Assembly (NCBI RefSeq): GCF_017991995.1
Contig: NZ_JAGOPN010000016.1
Location: 1 to 64,000, forward strand
DNA length: 64,000 bases
Direction of reading: 5' to 3'
DNA from: Pseudacidovorax sp.
Lineage (GTDB): Bacteria; Pseudomonadota; Gammaproteobacteria; Burkholderiales; Burkholderiaceae_C
In this document: positions 52,807 to 61,829 of the stretch, piece after piece
Layout of the letters: each line of letters starts with the position of its first letter
How positions within the stretch are numbered: the first letter of the stretch is position 1
The notes under the pieces: model-generated
What the model was told of the DNA's origin: nothing
Databases searched by the model: none
What the model saw: the letters and a program-made list of their open reading frames with translations, nothing else
Made by a program: the position numbers and the translations under genes

Positions 52807-54476
52807 GGGGCGGGCGTGGAAGGGACAGCGGGCGTCAGGGCGGTGTCGAGCGCCTGGCGCAGGCCGTCGGCCGTGGCGGCGGGCAGCAAGGCGGCGCGGT
52901 AGGCGTCGGGGCGCACCAGCAGCAGGCTGCCGGGCTGTTGCAGGCCCAGGTGTGCGAGTTCGGCCGCACCCGCCGCATGGCCGGGGAGGCCGCAGGCGGT
53001 ATCGGCACGCGGGCCCACCGCCACCAGCCGGATCGGCCGCCCGGCGACGGCGCCCAGGGCCGCATCCACCTGCGCCGGCCCGGGCGCATGCCACAGGCCC
53101 AGCCAGTGCGTGCCGGGCCGCAGCAGCGCCGCGAGCGAGGTGGACTGGCCTTGCGCATCGGCCAGGGGCACGTTCTGCACCGTCCGACTGCCGCTGGGCT
53201 GCCAGGGCGAGGGCGGGTAGTCGTTGGCGACCGACATGCGGCCCGTGTTGACCAGACTGCGCGCGAAGGGATGGCGCGCGGCGAGTGCGACCACGGCCCG
53301 GCGCAGCACATGCTCGGCGGGCGACCGCGGCGCCAGGAAGCGCGCCGAGCGGCTGGTCACCGCCAGGTTCTGCACGGCCGCGGGCCGGCGCTCGGCGTCG
53401 TAGCTGTCCAGCAGGGTGGCGGGCGCCTGGTCGCTCAGCACCAGGGCCAGCTTCCAGGCCAGGTTGGCGGCGTCCTGGATGCCGGTGTTGCCGCCACGCG
53501 CGCCGAAGGGGCTGACCACATGGGCCGCGTCGCCGATGAAGAAGATGCGGCCGTGGCGGAAGCGTTCCAGCAGATGGTCGCGGTAGCCGTAGGGGCCGAT
53601 CCAGACGAACTCGAAGTCCACGTCGGGCCCCAGCTGCTCGCGCAGGCGGGCGGCGGCCACCTCGGGCAGGCTGACCTCGGCGGGGTCGGCGTCCTCGGGC
53701 ATCTGGTAGTCCATGCGCCAGACGCCGTCGGCCATCAGGTGCTGCCACACGCCGCGGCCTTCGTTGAAGGGCGCGTCCACCCAGGTCCAGCGCTCGACGG
53801 GCAGCGGCTTTTTGAAGCGCACGTCGCTGATGCACCAGCGGTCGGTGCTGCGCGAGGCATGGGCCGGCAGGGCCAGCTGGGTGCGGATCGGGCTGTTCGC
53901 GCCGGTGGCGTCGATCAGGTGATCGGCGTCGAGGGCGTAGCGGCCCGCGGGTGTCTCGACCTGCAGGCGCACGCCGTCGTCTTGCGGTTCCACCTCCAGC
54001 ACGCGGTTCTTCCAGCGCAGGTCGGTCAGGCCCAGTTCGAGGATGCGGTCCACCAGGAACCACTCCACGTAGAACTGCTGCAGGTTGATGAAGGGCGGCT
54101 GCGCCGAGACGCTGTCGGTGCGCAGGTTGAAGCTGTAGACCTCGGTGTCGCCCGAGAAGGTCCGGCCGAAGGACCAGGTGGCGCCCTTGGCCGCGATGCG
54201 CTCGTAGATGCCCAGCCGCGCGAAGATCTCCAGGCTCTTCTGCGCGTAGCAGATGCCGCGCGACGAGGCGCCGCGCACGCCGACGGTGTCGTCCTCGTCC
54301 AGCAGCACGCTGCGGATGCCGCGGCTGGCCAGGTCGCAGGCCAGCGTGAGGCCCGACAGGCCGCCACCGACGATCACGACCGGATGGCGTCCGGCCTCGC
54401 CTGCCGAAAGTTCGGGCGATGGCACGAAGGGCCACTGCGGCAGTTCGTAGGGTGGGGCGAAGGTGAAGGCGTCCAT
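52803..54476 (-). CDS. FAD-dependent aromatic hydroxylase (MhpA/PheA class)
   Basis: A 557-residue class A flavoprotein hydroxylase. It has VVIVGGGLSGLTLACDLA near residue 34, the DG-type ATGANSPIRTQ, and the FAD motif FFIGDAAHVVSPFGARGGN followed by TGIQDAANLAWKL, typical of the phenol and 3-(3-hydroxyphenyl)propionate hydroxylases. A C-terminal thioredoxin-like domain begins around residue 410. It probably adds a hydroxyl group to an aromatic ring. The stop overlaps the DUF2783 start. Confidence 0.88.
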   Translation of the reverse strand: MDAFTFAPPYELPQWPFVPSPELSAGEAGRHPVVIVGGGLSGLTLACDLASRGIRSVLLDEDDTVGVRGASSRGICYAQKSLEIFARLGIYERIAAKGATWSFGRTFSGDTEVYSFNLRTDSVSAQPPFINLQQFYVEWFLVDRILELGLTDLRWKNRVLEVEPQDDGVRLQVETPAGRYALDADHLIDATGANSPIRTQLALPAHASRSTDRWCISDVRFKKPLPVERWTWVDAPFNEGRGVWQHLMADGVWRMDYQMPEDADPAEVSLPEVAAARLREQLGPDVDFEFVWIGPYGYRDHLLERFRHGRIFFIGDAAHVVSPFGARGGNTGIQDAANLAWKLALVLSDQAPATLLDSYDAERRPAAVQNLAVTSRSARFLAPRSPAEHVLRRAVVALAARHPFARSLVNTGRMSVANDYPPSPWQPSGSRTVQNVPLADAQGQSTSLAALLRPGTHWLGLWHAPGPAQVDAALGAVAGRPIRLVAVGPRADTACGLPGHAAGAAELAHLGLQQPGSLLLVRPDAYRAALLPAATADGLRQALDTALTPAVPSTPAP

Positions 54477-54495
54477 GGTGGAAGGCGCTCCCTGT

Positions 54496-55617
54496 TCAGA
54501 GGGCGTGGCAGAAGGCGGCGATGGCATCCGCCGCTTCGCGCACCAGGTGCGGCTGGCCAGCCAGGTAGTGGTTGCCGCCCACGATGTCGACGTTGCGGAT
54601 GGTGCCGCCACCCGCCGCCAGCCAGGCGTCGCGCGTGCTGGGAAAGGTGGACTGGTCGGCGGTGTAGGTCAGCAGCAGCTTTGGGCAGGTGGTGCGGGCC
54701 AGGTTGGTGGGCCCGTCCGCCTGCGAGCGCGAGGACCACTGCGACAGGAAGGCCGTGAGCGAGGTGGTGCGGCCCATGGCGTTGGCCGAATAGTTGACCT
54801 GCCGCGCGTCGCCCCACACGCTGCCGGGCGCACGGTCGTTGGCGTCCAGCGACAGGTCCACGCAGCGCGGATCGGCATGGGTGCGGTAGACGATGAAGGC
54901 CTGGTCGCGCGGCGCGCCGGGCGTGGCGCGCAGTTGTTCGAGGCGGGCCAGCACCCACTGCTCGATGCGCTGCAGCCGGGCCTGCTGGGCGCCCTTGAAG
55001 CGCGCCAGGAAGGCCGGGCTGTAGGGCCGCGCATGGCGGGGGTCGTACATGTCGAGCGCCGGGTCCACGGAGAGCGGGTCGTGCTCGTCCGTGACCGAGG
55101 GGTCGATCCAGTCGGCCAGCAGCCGGCTGCGGCCCAGGTGCGCCGCGCACAGGGCGATGCCGGCCACCGGCGGCAGGTCGGCCGGATGCAGGCCGCTCGG
55201 GTCGCCGTCGGGCAGGTGGGTGGCCGTCAACTGCTCGGCCTGCGCCTGGTAGAAGCTGGCCAGCGCCGCCCCGCCCGAGTTGCCGATCAGCACCACCCGG
55301 TCGTACCCCTGCGACTGCAGGAACTGGACGCCCGCGCCCAGGTCCTGGATGGCCCGCTCCATCAGCAGCACGGTGTCGTTGCCCATGTAGCGCGAGTTGA
55401 GGCCCAGGCAGCACACGCCGCGCTCGGCCAGCGGGCCGATCAGGTAGTGGCCCATAAAGTTGCTGGTCGGATGCATGACGATGGCGGCCACCCGTGCGCC
55501 ACCGGGCGGTGCCATCCAGGCGCCGTAGATGCGCGGCCGCAGCATCTGCAGGCCCGACTGGCTTTCCAGCGCGGCGCCGGGCCGTACGTCGATGACGGCG
55601 AGTTGCGGCTCAGCCAT
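54496..55617 (-). CDS. Alpha/beta hydrolase
   Basis: A 373-residue alpha/beta hydrolase. The nucleophile elbow is LIGNSGGAALASF, and a late GGNHYLAGQPH supplies the histidine. Around AAIVMHPTSNFMGHYL is the oxyanion region. It is larger than small meta-cleavage hydrolases because of an insertion in the middle. It follows the VOC gene with an 8-base overlap and precedes the hydroxylase. It may hydrolyse a ring-opened product or an ester that precedes hydroxylation. Confidence 0.83.
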   Translation of the reverse strand: MAEPQLAVIDVRPGAALESQSGLQMLRPRIYGAWMAPPGGARVAAIVMHPTSNFMGHYLIGPLAERGVCCLGLNSRYMGNDTVLLMERAIQDLGAGVQFLQSQGYDRVVLIGNSGGAALASFYQAQAEQLTATHLPDGDPSGLHPADLPPVAGIALCAAHLGRSRLLADWIDPSVTDEHDPLSVDPALDMYDPRHARPYSPAFLARFKGAQQARLQRIEQWVLARLEQLRATPGAPRDQAFIVYRTHADPRCVDLSLDANDRAPGSVWGDARQVNYSANAMGRTTSLTAFLSQWSSRSQADGPTNLARTTCPKLLLTYTADQSTFPSTRDAWLAAGGGTIRNVDIVGGNHYLAGQPHLVREAADAIAAFCHAL

Positions 55618-56164
55618 GGTGCGGGCGCACCTCGCGCAGGCGGGCCTTGCGCTGGGTCCAGTCGTCGAGCGCGGCGCGGGCCCGGCGGGCATGCGCGTCC
55701 ATCTCGGCCTGCGGCACGGTGGGCGTGGTCAGCTCCACGCGGATGCCGTTCGGATCGAAGAAGTAGATCGAGCCGATGATGTGGTGGTCGGTGATGCCCA
55801 GCACCGGCACGCCCGCAGCCTCGATGCGGGCCTTGGCCGCGCGCAGCTCCTCCACCGTGTCCACCCGCAGCGCGATGTGGTTGACCCAGGCGGGCGTGTT
55901 GGGCGAGGGGGCCGCCACCGTGTCGTCGCCCAGGTCGAAGAAGGCGATGTAAGAGCCGTCGCGCATCTGGAAGAAGATGTGCACGTAGGGGCAGTGTTCG
56001 CCGGTGCTGGGAACGTGCTCGTTCTTGATCACGTGCACGAGCGGTAGGCCAAGCAGGTCCTCCCAGAAGCGGCGGGTTTCCTCGCCATCGCGGCAGCGCC
56101 AGGCGAAGTGGTGCAGGCCGCGGATGGGCACGGGGTCGTGCGGCGATGGGGTGGGCTCTGGCAT
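55610..56164 (-). CDS. VOC-family protein, possible ring-cleavage dioxygenase
   Basis: A 184-residue vicinal-oxygen-chelate protein made of two beta-alpha-beta modules. Candidate metal ligands are the histidine in GLHHFAW, the histidine in WVNHIALRV and the glutamate in GIRVELTT, the two-His-one-Glu pattern of single-domain extradiol dioxygenases and related enzymes. It is first in the operon, 107 bases from the divergent LysR gene. Glyoxalase-like isomerase activity is the alternative reading. Confidence 0.84.
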   Translation of the reverse strand: MPEPTPSPHDPVPIRGLHHFAWRCRDGEETRRFWEDLLGLPLVHVIKNEHVPSTGEHCPYVHIFFQMRDGSYIAFFDLGDDTVAAPSPNTPAWVNHIALRVDTVEELRAAKARIEAAGVPVLGITDHHIIGSIYFFDPNGIRVELTTPTVPQAEMDAHARRARAALDDWTQRKARLREVRPHHG

Positions 56165-56234
56165 GGTGTCTCCGTCTCGCGAGGCCGCCATGGGCCCGCG
56201 TTGCCGCGATTGGGCACGAGGCGTTTCTATGATG

Positions 56235-56258
56235 CAATCGAAATAAATTCATCGATTG
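56235..56258. promoter_or_regulatory. Probable LysR operator, inverted repeat
   Basis: CAATCGA, 10 bases, TCGATTG: a perfect 7-base inverted repeat in the gap between the VOC operon and the LysR gene. It fits the dyad architecture of LysR recognition sites. The gap is also AT-richer than its surroundings, as expected for promoters. Confidence 0.65.
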
Positions 56259-56271
56259 ATGAAGGAAGTCC

Positions 56272-57168
56272 ATGAATCTCACCCTGCGCCAGCTGCGCGC
56301 CTTCGCCGCCGTGGCCGAGGCCGGCAGCTTCACGGCGGCGGCGCGGCAGCTGCACCTGACCCAGTCGGCCCTGAGCGTGCTGGTGCGTGAGCTCGAGCGC
56401 GAGATGGGCGTGCAGCTGCTGGATCGCCACACGCGTGCGGTCGAACTCTCCGAGGCGGGCCGCGAGTTCCTGCCCTCGGTGCACCGCCTGCTCGCCGAGC
56501 TGAGCACCGCGGTGGCGAGCGTCACCGACCTGCGCGACAAGAAGAAGGGCCTGCTTCGTCTGGCCGCGCCCCAGCTGATGGCCTGTACCTTCATCCCGCG
56601 CGCAGTGGCGGCCTACCGGCAGCGCCACCCGGAGGTGGAGGTGCGCGTCTCCGACACGCTGCCCGAGCAGCTGCTGGCCGGCATGCGCGCGGGCGACGTG
56701 GAGGTGGCCGTGGGCCAGGACATGCCGGTGGACGAGGCCGTGCTGCGACGCCCGCTGCTGCGCGACCGCCACTGGCTGATCTGCCCGGCGGACCATCCGC
56801 TGGCCCGGCGCCGCAGCGTGCGCTGGCGCGAGCTGGGCCCCTGGACCTTCATCGCGCCGACGCGCGACTTCCGCCAGCGCATCGCGCCGGAGGTGGACGC
56901 CGAGGTGCGCGCCCTGCTCAACGGACCGCAGACACAGGAGGTGTCGTACATGACCACCGCGCTCGGCATGGTGGCGAGCGGCCTGGGCCTCACGGTCTGT
57001 CCGACCTATTCGGCGCCGCTGGTGCGGGCCTGGGGCCTGGCGATGGTGCGGCTGGCCGAGCCGGACTTCCACCGCGAGGTGTGCGTCTACACGCCGGCCC
57101 GGCGCTCGCTGTCGCCAGCCGCGGCCAGCTTCGTGGACATGCTGCTGGCCAACCCCACGCTTGCCTGA
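56272..57168 (+). CDS. LysR-family regulator of the divergent aromatic-type operon
   Basis: A 298-residue LysR protein. The helix-turn-helix is LRQLRAFAAVAEAGSFTAAA then QLHLTQSALSVLVRELE. The effector half includes LRLAAPQLMACTFIPRAV. GAAGGAAG precedes the ATG. It is divergent from the VOC-led operon, with an inverted repeat at 56235-56258 between them, so it is inferred to activate that operon in response to the substrate. A second LysR gene follows after 12 bases. Confidence 0.9.
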   Translation: MNLTLRQLRAFAAVAEAGSFTAAARQLHLTQSALSVLVRELEREMGVQLLDRHTRAVELSEAGREFLPSVHRLLAELSTAVASVTDLRDKKKGLLRLAAPQLMACTFIPRAVAAYRQRHPEVEVRVSDTLPEQLLAGMRAGDVEVAVGQDMPVDEAVLRRPLLRDRHWLICPADHPLARRRSVRWRELGPWTFIAPTRDFRQRIAPEVDAEVRALLNGPQTQEVSYMTTALGMVASGLGLTVCPTYSAPLVRAWGLAMVRLAEPDFHREVCVYTPARRSLSPAAASFVDMLLANPTLA

Positions 57169-57180
57169 GGAGGGCCGTCC

Positions 57181-58134
57181 ATGCTGCTGAACCTGCGCGA
57201 ACTCCAGGCCTTCAAGGCCATCGCCGAACTCGGCTCATTGGGCCGGGCTGCCGAGGCGCTGTCGCTGACGCAGCCGGCCCTCACCCGCACGCTCAAGCGG
57301 CTGGAAGGGCAGCTGGGCGTGCCGCTCTTCGAGCGCCATCCGCACGGCATGGCGCTGACGAGCTATGGGCAGGCGCTCGTGCCGCATGCGGGGCTGCTGC
57401 TCAGCGGCTCGGACGAGGCGCTGCGCGCGGTCAACGAGTTGCTGGGCCTGTCGCGCGGCACGGTGCGCATCGGCGCGGTCTCCAGCGCCGTGGAGCACCT
57501 GCTGCCGCCGGCCATCGAGCGGCTGCTCGCGGCCCATCCGCCACTGCAGGTGCAGATCGTGGAGGGGCTGTCCGACGAGCTGCTGCTGGCGCTGGCCCGG
57601 GGCGAGGTGGACCTGGCCCTGGGCTTTTCGGCGGCCGAGGACGAGGACGTGGCGCTGGTCTCGGAAAGCGGCTGGCAGGAGGGCTGCCATGTGGTCTGCG
57701 GAGCGGGCCATCGGCTGCTGGCGCGCTCGCCGGTGGGCCTGGCCGACCTGGGGGGCGAGCGCTGGGTACTGCCGCCCCGGCGCATGGGTCCGCGCGAGGA
57801 ATGGCAACAGCTCTTCTGGGACCACGGCCTGCCCGCGCCGGCGGTGGCGGTGGAGGCGCGCTCGATCAACGCCATCCGCGCGCTGGTGGCGACCCGCGGC
57901 TTCCTCAGCTGGATGCCCCGGTTGCTGCTCGGCGGCGCGCAGCCGATGCCCCGGCCCATCGAGGTGCTGCCCGTTCGCGAGGTGCAGGCGGTGCGCAGCT
58001 TTGCGCTGTACCAGCGTCGCCGTGGACTGCTGCCGCCGGCGGCCGCTGCCCTGCGCGACGAACTGCTGAAGCAGGTGGCGGCCCTGCCATCCTCGGCGGC
58101 GCCGCGGCGCCCCCGGCGGGCGGCTCGGGGTTAA
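57181..58134 (+). CDS. LysR-family regulator
   Basis: A 317-residue LysR protein. Its helix-turn-helix is LRELQAFKAIAELGSLGRAA then EALSLTQPALTRTLKRLE. The effector domain reads RIGAVSSAVEHLLPPAIERL. A basic, Arg/Pro-rich tail ends the protein. It is 12 bases after the first LysR gene and may be co-transcribed. A CATA-N9-TATG dyad at about 58140-58156, between it and the class II aldolase gene, could be its own target. Ligand unknown. Confidence 0.88.
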   Translation: MLLNLRELQAFKAIAELGSLGRAAEALSLTQPALTRTLKRLEGQLGVPLFERHPHGMALTSYGQALVPHAGLLLSGSDEALRAVNELLGLSRGTVRIGAVSSAVEHLLPPAIERLLAAHPPLQVQIVEGLSDELLLALARGEVDLALGFSAAEDEDVALVSESGWQEGCHVVCGAGHRLLARSPVGLADLGGERWVLPPRRMGPREEWQQLFWDHGLPAPAVAVEARSINAIRALVATRGFLSWMPRLLLGGAQPMPRPIEVLPVREVQAVRSFALYQRRRGLLPPAAAALRDELLKQVAALPSSAAPRRPRRAARG

Positions 58135-58237
58135 CACCGCATACCGATCCGCTATGGCATCGCGCGCCGATGTCATGGGGGCCTCGGCACGTCGCTTCCT
58201 AGACTGCCGTGCATTCCCACTCAAGGAGACCGGCAAG

Positions 58238-59026
58238 ATGGACGACCAGGATTGGCAACGGGTGCTGCAGGCGCGGCGCGAACAGGTGCGCGGCCAGGTC
58301 AGCGCGCAGGAGTGGGCGGCGCGCGAGGACCTCGCCGCCTGCTACCGGCTGTGCGTGCACTACCGCATGACGGACATGATCTACAACCACATCTCGCTGC
58401 GGGTGCCGGGCCGTCACGATCAGTTCCTCATCAATGCCTTCGGCCTGCTCTACAGCGAGGTCAGCGCCTCCAACCTCATCAAGGTGGACCTGGACGGCCA
58501 GCCGGTGGACGAGACCGAGCTGGAGGCCAACCCGGCCGGCTTCGTCATCCACGCGGCGGTGCACAAGGCCCGGCCCGACGTGGACTGCGTCTTCCACACC
58601 CACACGCGTGCGGGTGTGGCCATCTCTGCGCAGCAGGAAGGGCTGCTGCCGCTTTCGCAGCATGCGATGCGCTTCTACCAGCGCATCGGCTACCACGACT
58701 ACGAGGGTATCGCCCTCGACCTGGACGAGCAGCAGCGCCTGGTGCGCGACCTGGGGCCGCACAAGGCGCTGATCCTGCGCAACCATGGCCTGCTCACGGC
58801 CGGCGCCACGGTGCGCGATGCCTTCGAGGAGATGTACTACCTGGAGTTGGCCTGCCAGATCCAGCTCGATGCCACCGCCAGCGGCCGGCCCGTGGTGCTG
58901 CCCCCACCCGCGGTGTGCGCGCATGCCGCCGAGCAGTTCGCCGGCTCGAACAGCTACATCCGCAACCGCGACTGGCAGGCGCTGAGGCGCATGCTGGACC
59001 AGACGGATCCGGGTTATCGGCAGTGA
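58238..59026 (+). CDS. Class II aldolase/adducin-family protein
   Basis: A 262-residue zinc-type class II aldolase-fold protein. The metal ligands are two histidines in CVFHTHTRAG and one in LRNHGLLTAG. The N-terminal segment LAACYRLCVHYRMTDMIYNH is typical of the family. A clear AAGGAGA precedes the ATG at 58238. Members cleave or decarboxylate sugar-phosphate-like hydroxy acids. It may supply a downstream step of the LysR-linked pathway, but this is unproven. A terminator follows at about 59131. Confidence 0.87.
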   Translation: MDDQDWQRVLQARREQVRGQVSAQEWAAREDLAACYRLCVHYRMTDMIYNHISLRVPGRHDQFLINAFGLLYSEVSASNLIKVDLDGQPVDETELEANPAGFVIHAAVHKARPDVDCVFHTHTRAGVAISAQQEGLLPLSQHAMRFYQRIGYHDYEGIALDLDEQQRLVRDLGPHKALILRNHGLLTAGATVRDAFEEMYYLELACQIQLDATASGRPVVLPPPAVCAHAAEQFAGSNSYIRNRDWQALRRMLDQTDPGYRQ

Positions 59027-59506
59027 AAGGGCTCAGCGGCCGGGCCACGCGTGCCGGACGTGGCCTGCGGCGTGGCGCTGGGGCGATGGCGGCATGCTGG
59101 CCGCTCCGGTGGTATCGGGGGACAGCCCAGAAAAAAAGCCCGACCAGGTCGGGCTTCAACGCATTTCTGCGGATTGGCAGGGAGGCGCCAAACACCCCGT
59201 TGCCGAGGCAGGCGAAGTTTAAGGGCGGAGGTGTCGTATCGGGATAGGAAATTCTTCACTGTTTGTCCATTCCCCTTTCGGTTGATGGAGCAACGAAAAG
59301 CGAATTGACGTTAACAAAGGGTGGCAGGGCCTGCAGGCGCGACGGACCGCGCGTCGCCGAACGCACCTGCTCCTCGGCTCTATCCCCTGCACCCGCCCTT
59401 CGACTGTGAAGGGCGTGACATCTGCATCGCAGCGGGGCGGGCACATTCCGTGCTTTTTCACGTTCAATCGGTCCTCCGGACCTTTCCGCTGAACCCCCTT
59501 CATCCC
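59027..59506. other. Intergenic region with terminator and leader hairpin
   Basis: The 480-base gap holds the terminator at 59131-59154 and, at 59394-59415, a hairpin of CGCCCTTC and GAAGGGCG arms with a 6-base loop in the leader of the glutamyltransferase gene. The middle part is AT-richer and probably contains the promoter of that gene, but no clear -35/-10 pair was identified. Confidence 0.5.
59131..59154. terminator. Rho-independent-type hairpin after class II aldolase gene
   Basis: Seven A residues precede GCCCGAC-CAG-GTCGGGC. On the minus strand this is a canonical hairpin plus T-run; on the plus strand only TTC follows. It most likely ends aldolase transcription and blocks antisense readthrough, like the similar A-run hairpin at 42615. 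Confidence 0.6.
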
Positions 59507-61753
59507 ATGCACTTCCCTCTCTCCCGTACCGTGACGGCGACGCTCCTCGCCGTTGCGGCCGGCTGGCTCACCGGCTGCGGTGGCGGCTCGGGCGCCAACG
59601 TTTCCCTGGCCGCAGCCCTCCCACAGCCGCCTTCCGCAGGCACGCCCGCACCGGCGCCGGCACCCGCAACCCCCGAGCCCACGGCGCCCACGCGCACCGT
59701 CAGCTTCGACCCGGCGCTGTGCACGCTCCAGGCGGGCGCACCCTATGGCCAGACCGTGGGCATCACGGGCACCCACATGATGGTCACCTCGGCCGACGTG
59801 CAGGCCTCGATGGCGGGTTGCCGCATCCTGGCTTCGGGGGGCTCCGCCATCGATGCGGCCATCACGGTGCAGGCCATGCTCAACGTGACGGAGCCCTTCG
59901 CTTCGGGCCTGGGCGGCGGCACGGTCATCACCTACTACGATGCCGCGACCAAGAAGGTGCGCGCCTTCGACGGCTTCTCGGCCGCCCCGGCCACCACCGG
60001 CGGCGTGGCGGACATCTACCGGGCCGTGGCGCAGGACGTGAGCACCACCAACGGCTTCAATGTCTGCAAGACCGGCCTCGCGGCGGGCTCCAGCATCTCC
60101 TCGCAGCAGGGCAATACCAACATCTCCGCCCGCGCGGCCGGCGTGCCGGGCACGCTGGCGGTGCTGGACCTGGTGCACAAGTCCTATGGCCGCCTGGCAT
60201 GGAACAAGCTGTGGGACGAGAGCATCGCCACCGCCGCCAACGGCTTTCCGATGACGAAGTACATGTACCAGACGCTGTACGCCGACTCGGGCGAGTACGA
60301 CGACGACGGCAACCCGGTGTCCGCCGGCAGCGGCGTGCCGGCCTGGGTCAATTCGGCCGGCACGGTGCGCGGTGCGGCCCGTTGCAAATACCCCGACATC
60401 AACGCCCGCTACTGCCTGCCGAGCGACACCACCAAGCAGCAGCCGCTGCCCGTGGGCACGCTGATCCGCAATGCCGAGCTGGCCGATACGCTGACCAAGG
60501 TGCGCGACGGCGGCGCCGCCGCCTTCTACGATCCGGCCGGCACCATCGCGCCGGCCATCGTGGCCAAGCTCACCACCGGCCAGTTGCCCTGTGCGTCGGT
60601 CCTGCCCTCGGCCGGCACCAGCAGCAACCCCAGCACTGCCAGCACCATCGCCCGCATCCCCAGCCTGATGACCGCGGCGGACTTCGCCAGCTACAAGGCG
60701 GTGGAGCGCAAGCCGCTGGTGGGCACGCGCTTCGGCATGACCATCTACACGCAGCCGGCGCCGTCCTTCGGCGGCGTGGTCACGCTCTACAACCTGGCGC
60801 TGCTGGAGCGCAAGGCGATTGCCGACACGGCCTTCAACAGCACCGCGTGGCTGCACCTGGTGACCGAAGGAAGCCGGCTGGCCAATGCCGACCGCCGCAA
60901 CGTGGTGGGCGATCCGGCGTACTCCAACATCAACGAGCGCGTGGCGGCCCTGCTGTCGCCGGCCTACTTGGCCAGCCGGGCTGCGCTCATCGGCGACACG
61001 GCGCTGGGGACGGTTTCGGCCGGCGGCACGGGCGACGGCATTCCCGCCTTCAGCAGCACCGATCCGACGGTCTACGACCCAATGGCCAGTGCCCGGACCT
61101 CGCCCGTCGTGCTGGCGCGCCACACTGCGCCCCGGTCGACGCGCCTGGCAAAAGCCGCGGCCGAGGCCGGCCAGGAGGACTGGAACACCACCAGCAACGT
61201 CGCCATCATCGACGGCTGGGGCAATGCGCTGTCGATGACCACCACCATCAACACGCACTGGGGGGCGCACATCGAGGCGGCGGGCATGATGATCAACAAC
61301 GTCATGTCGAACTTCTCTGCCAGCACGCCGGGCCTGGACGTCAACGGCTACGCCGCATTCAAGCGCCCGCGCAGCTCCATCGCGCCGGCCATCGCCTTCG
61401 ATGCGGAGGGGCGCATGCGGCTGGTGTGGGGTTCGGCCGGCGGCGGCCCGATCCCCGACTACATCGTCAAGACCTTCCTGGGCCATGTGGTCTACGGCAT
61501 GGACCTGCAGGCCGCGATCAACGCCGACAACTTCACCGGTCAGAACGGCATCGCCCAGCTCGAAGCCGGCAAGCCCATCGCGGACGAAGTGGCGCGCCTG
61601 ATCAGCGGCTATGGCAACACCAGCAGCAACGCGCAGGTGACGGGGTTGACCAGCGGCCTGTCGGGCATCGCCGTGGGCTACGACGCCAACGGCTTCCCCA
61701 TCTATCGCGGCGCGGCGGACAACCGGCGCAACGGCGGGGCGAGCGGGTACTGA
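59507..61753 (+). CDS. ggt: Gamma-glutamyltransferase family lipoprotein
   Basis: A 748-residue protein. The signal peptide ends in the lipobox LTGC, so it is predicted to be lipid-anchored. A Pro/Ala-rich linker (residues 45-70) precedes the Ntn-hydrolase domain: FASGLGGGTVITYYDA, then the autoprocessing site NTTSNVAIID with nucleophile T561, and FKRPRSSIAPAIAF near the end. The family cleaves the gamma-glutamyl bond of glutathione and related compounds in the periplasm. It is longer than E. coli Ggt, mainly through insertions before the cleavage site. An ATG at 59507 was chosen for its signal peptide. Confidence 0.88.
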   Translation: MHFPLSRTVTATLLAVAAGWLTGCGGGSGANVSLAAALPQPPSAGTPAPAPAPATPEPTAPTRTVSFDPALCTLQAGAPYGQTVGITGTHMMVTSADVQASMAGCRILASGGSAIDAAITVQAMLNVTEPFASGLGGGTVITYYDAATKKVRAFDGFSAAPATTGGVADIYRAVAQDVSTTNGFNVCKTGLAAGSSISSQQGNTNISARAAGVPGTLAVLDLVHKSYGRLAWNKLWDESIATAANGFPMTKYMYQTLYADSGEYDDDGNPVSAGSGVPAWVNSAGTVRGAARCKYPDINARYCLPSDTTKQQPLPVGTLIRNAELADTLTKVRDGGAAAFYDPAGTIAPAIVAKLTTGQLPCASVLPSAGTSSNPSTASTIARIPSLMTAADFASYKAVERKPLVGTRFGMTIYTQPAPSFGGVVTLYNLALLERKAIADTAFNSTAWLHLVTEGSRLANADRRNVVGDPAYSNINERVAALLSPAYLASRAALIGDTALGTVSAGGTGDGIPAFSSTDPTVYDPMASARTSPVVLARHTAPRSTRLAKAAAEAGQEDWNTTSNVAIIDGWGNALSMTTTINTHWGAHIEAAGMMINNVMSNFSASTPGLDVNGYAAFKRPRSSIAPAIAFDAEGRMRLVWGSAGGGPIPDYIVKTFLGHVVYGMDLQAAINADNFTGQNGIAQLEAGKPIADEVARLISGYGNTSSNAQVTGLTSGLSGIAVGYDANGFPIYRGAADNRRNGGASGY

Positions 61754-61829
61754 GGACCGACCGCGCCTGCGGCGGCCCGTGATGCCAGACGCCGGGCCCC
61801 GTGCGGTGCCTGTGGTGTGACCGTCCGCC

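Noticed and set aside
52938-54758. Plus-strand open frame of 606 codons opposite the flavin hydroxylase
   Set aside because: The minus-strand frame has the GGGLSG and GDAAH motifs; this is its antisense shadow.
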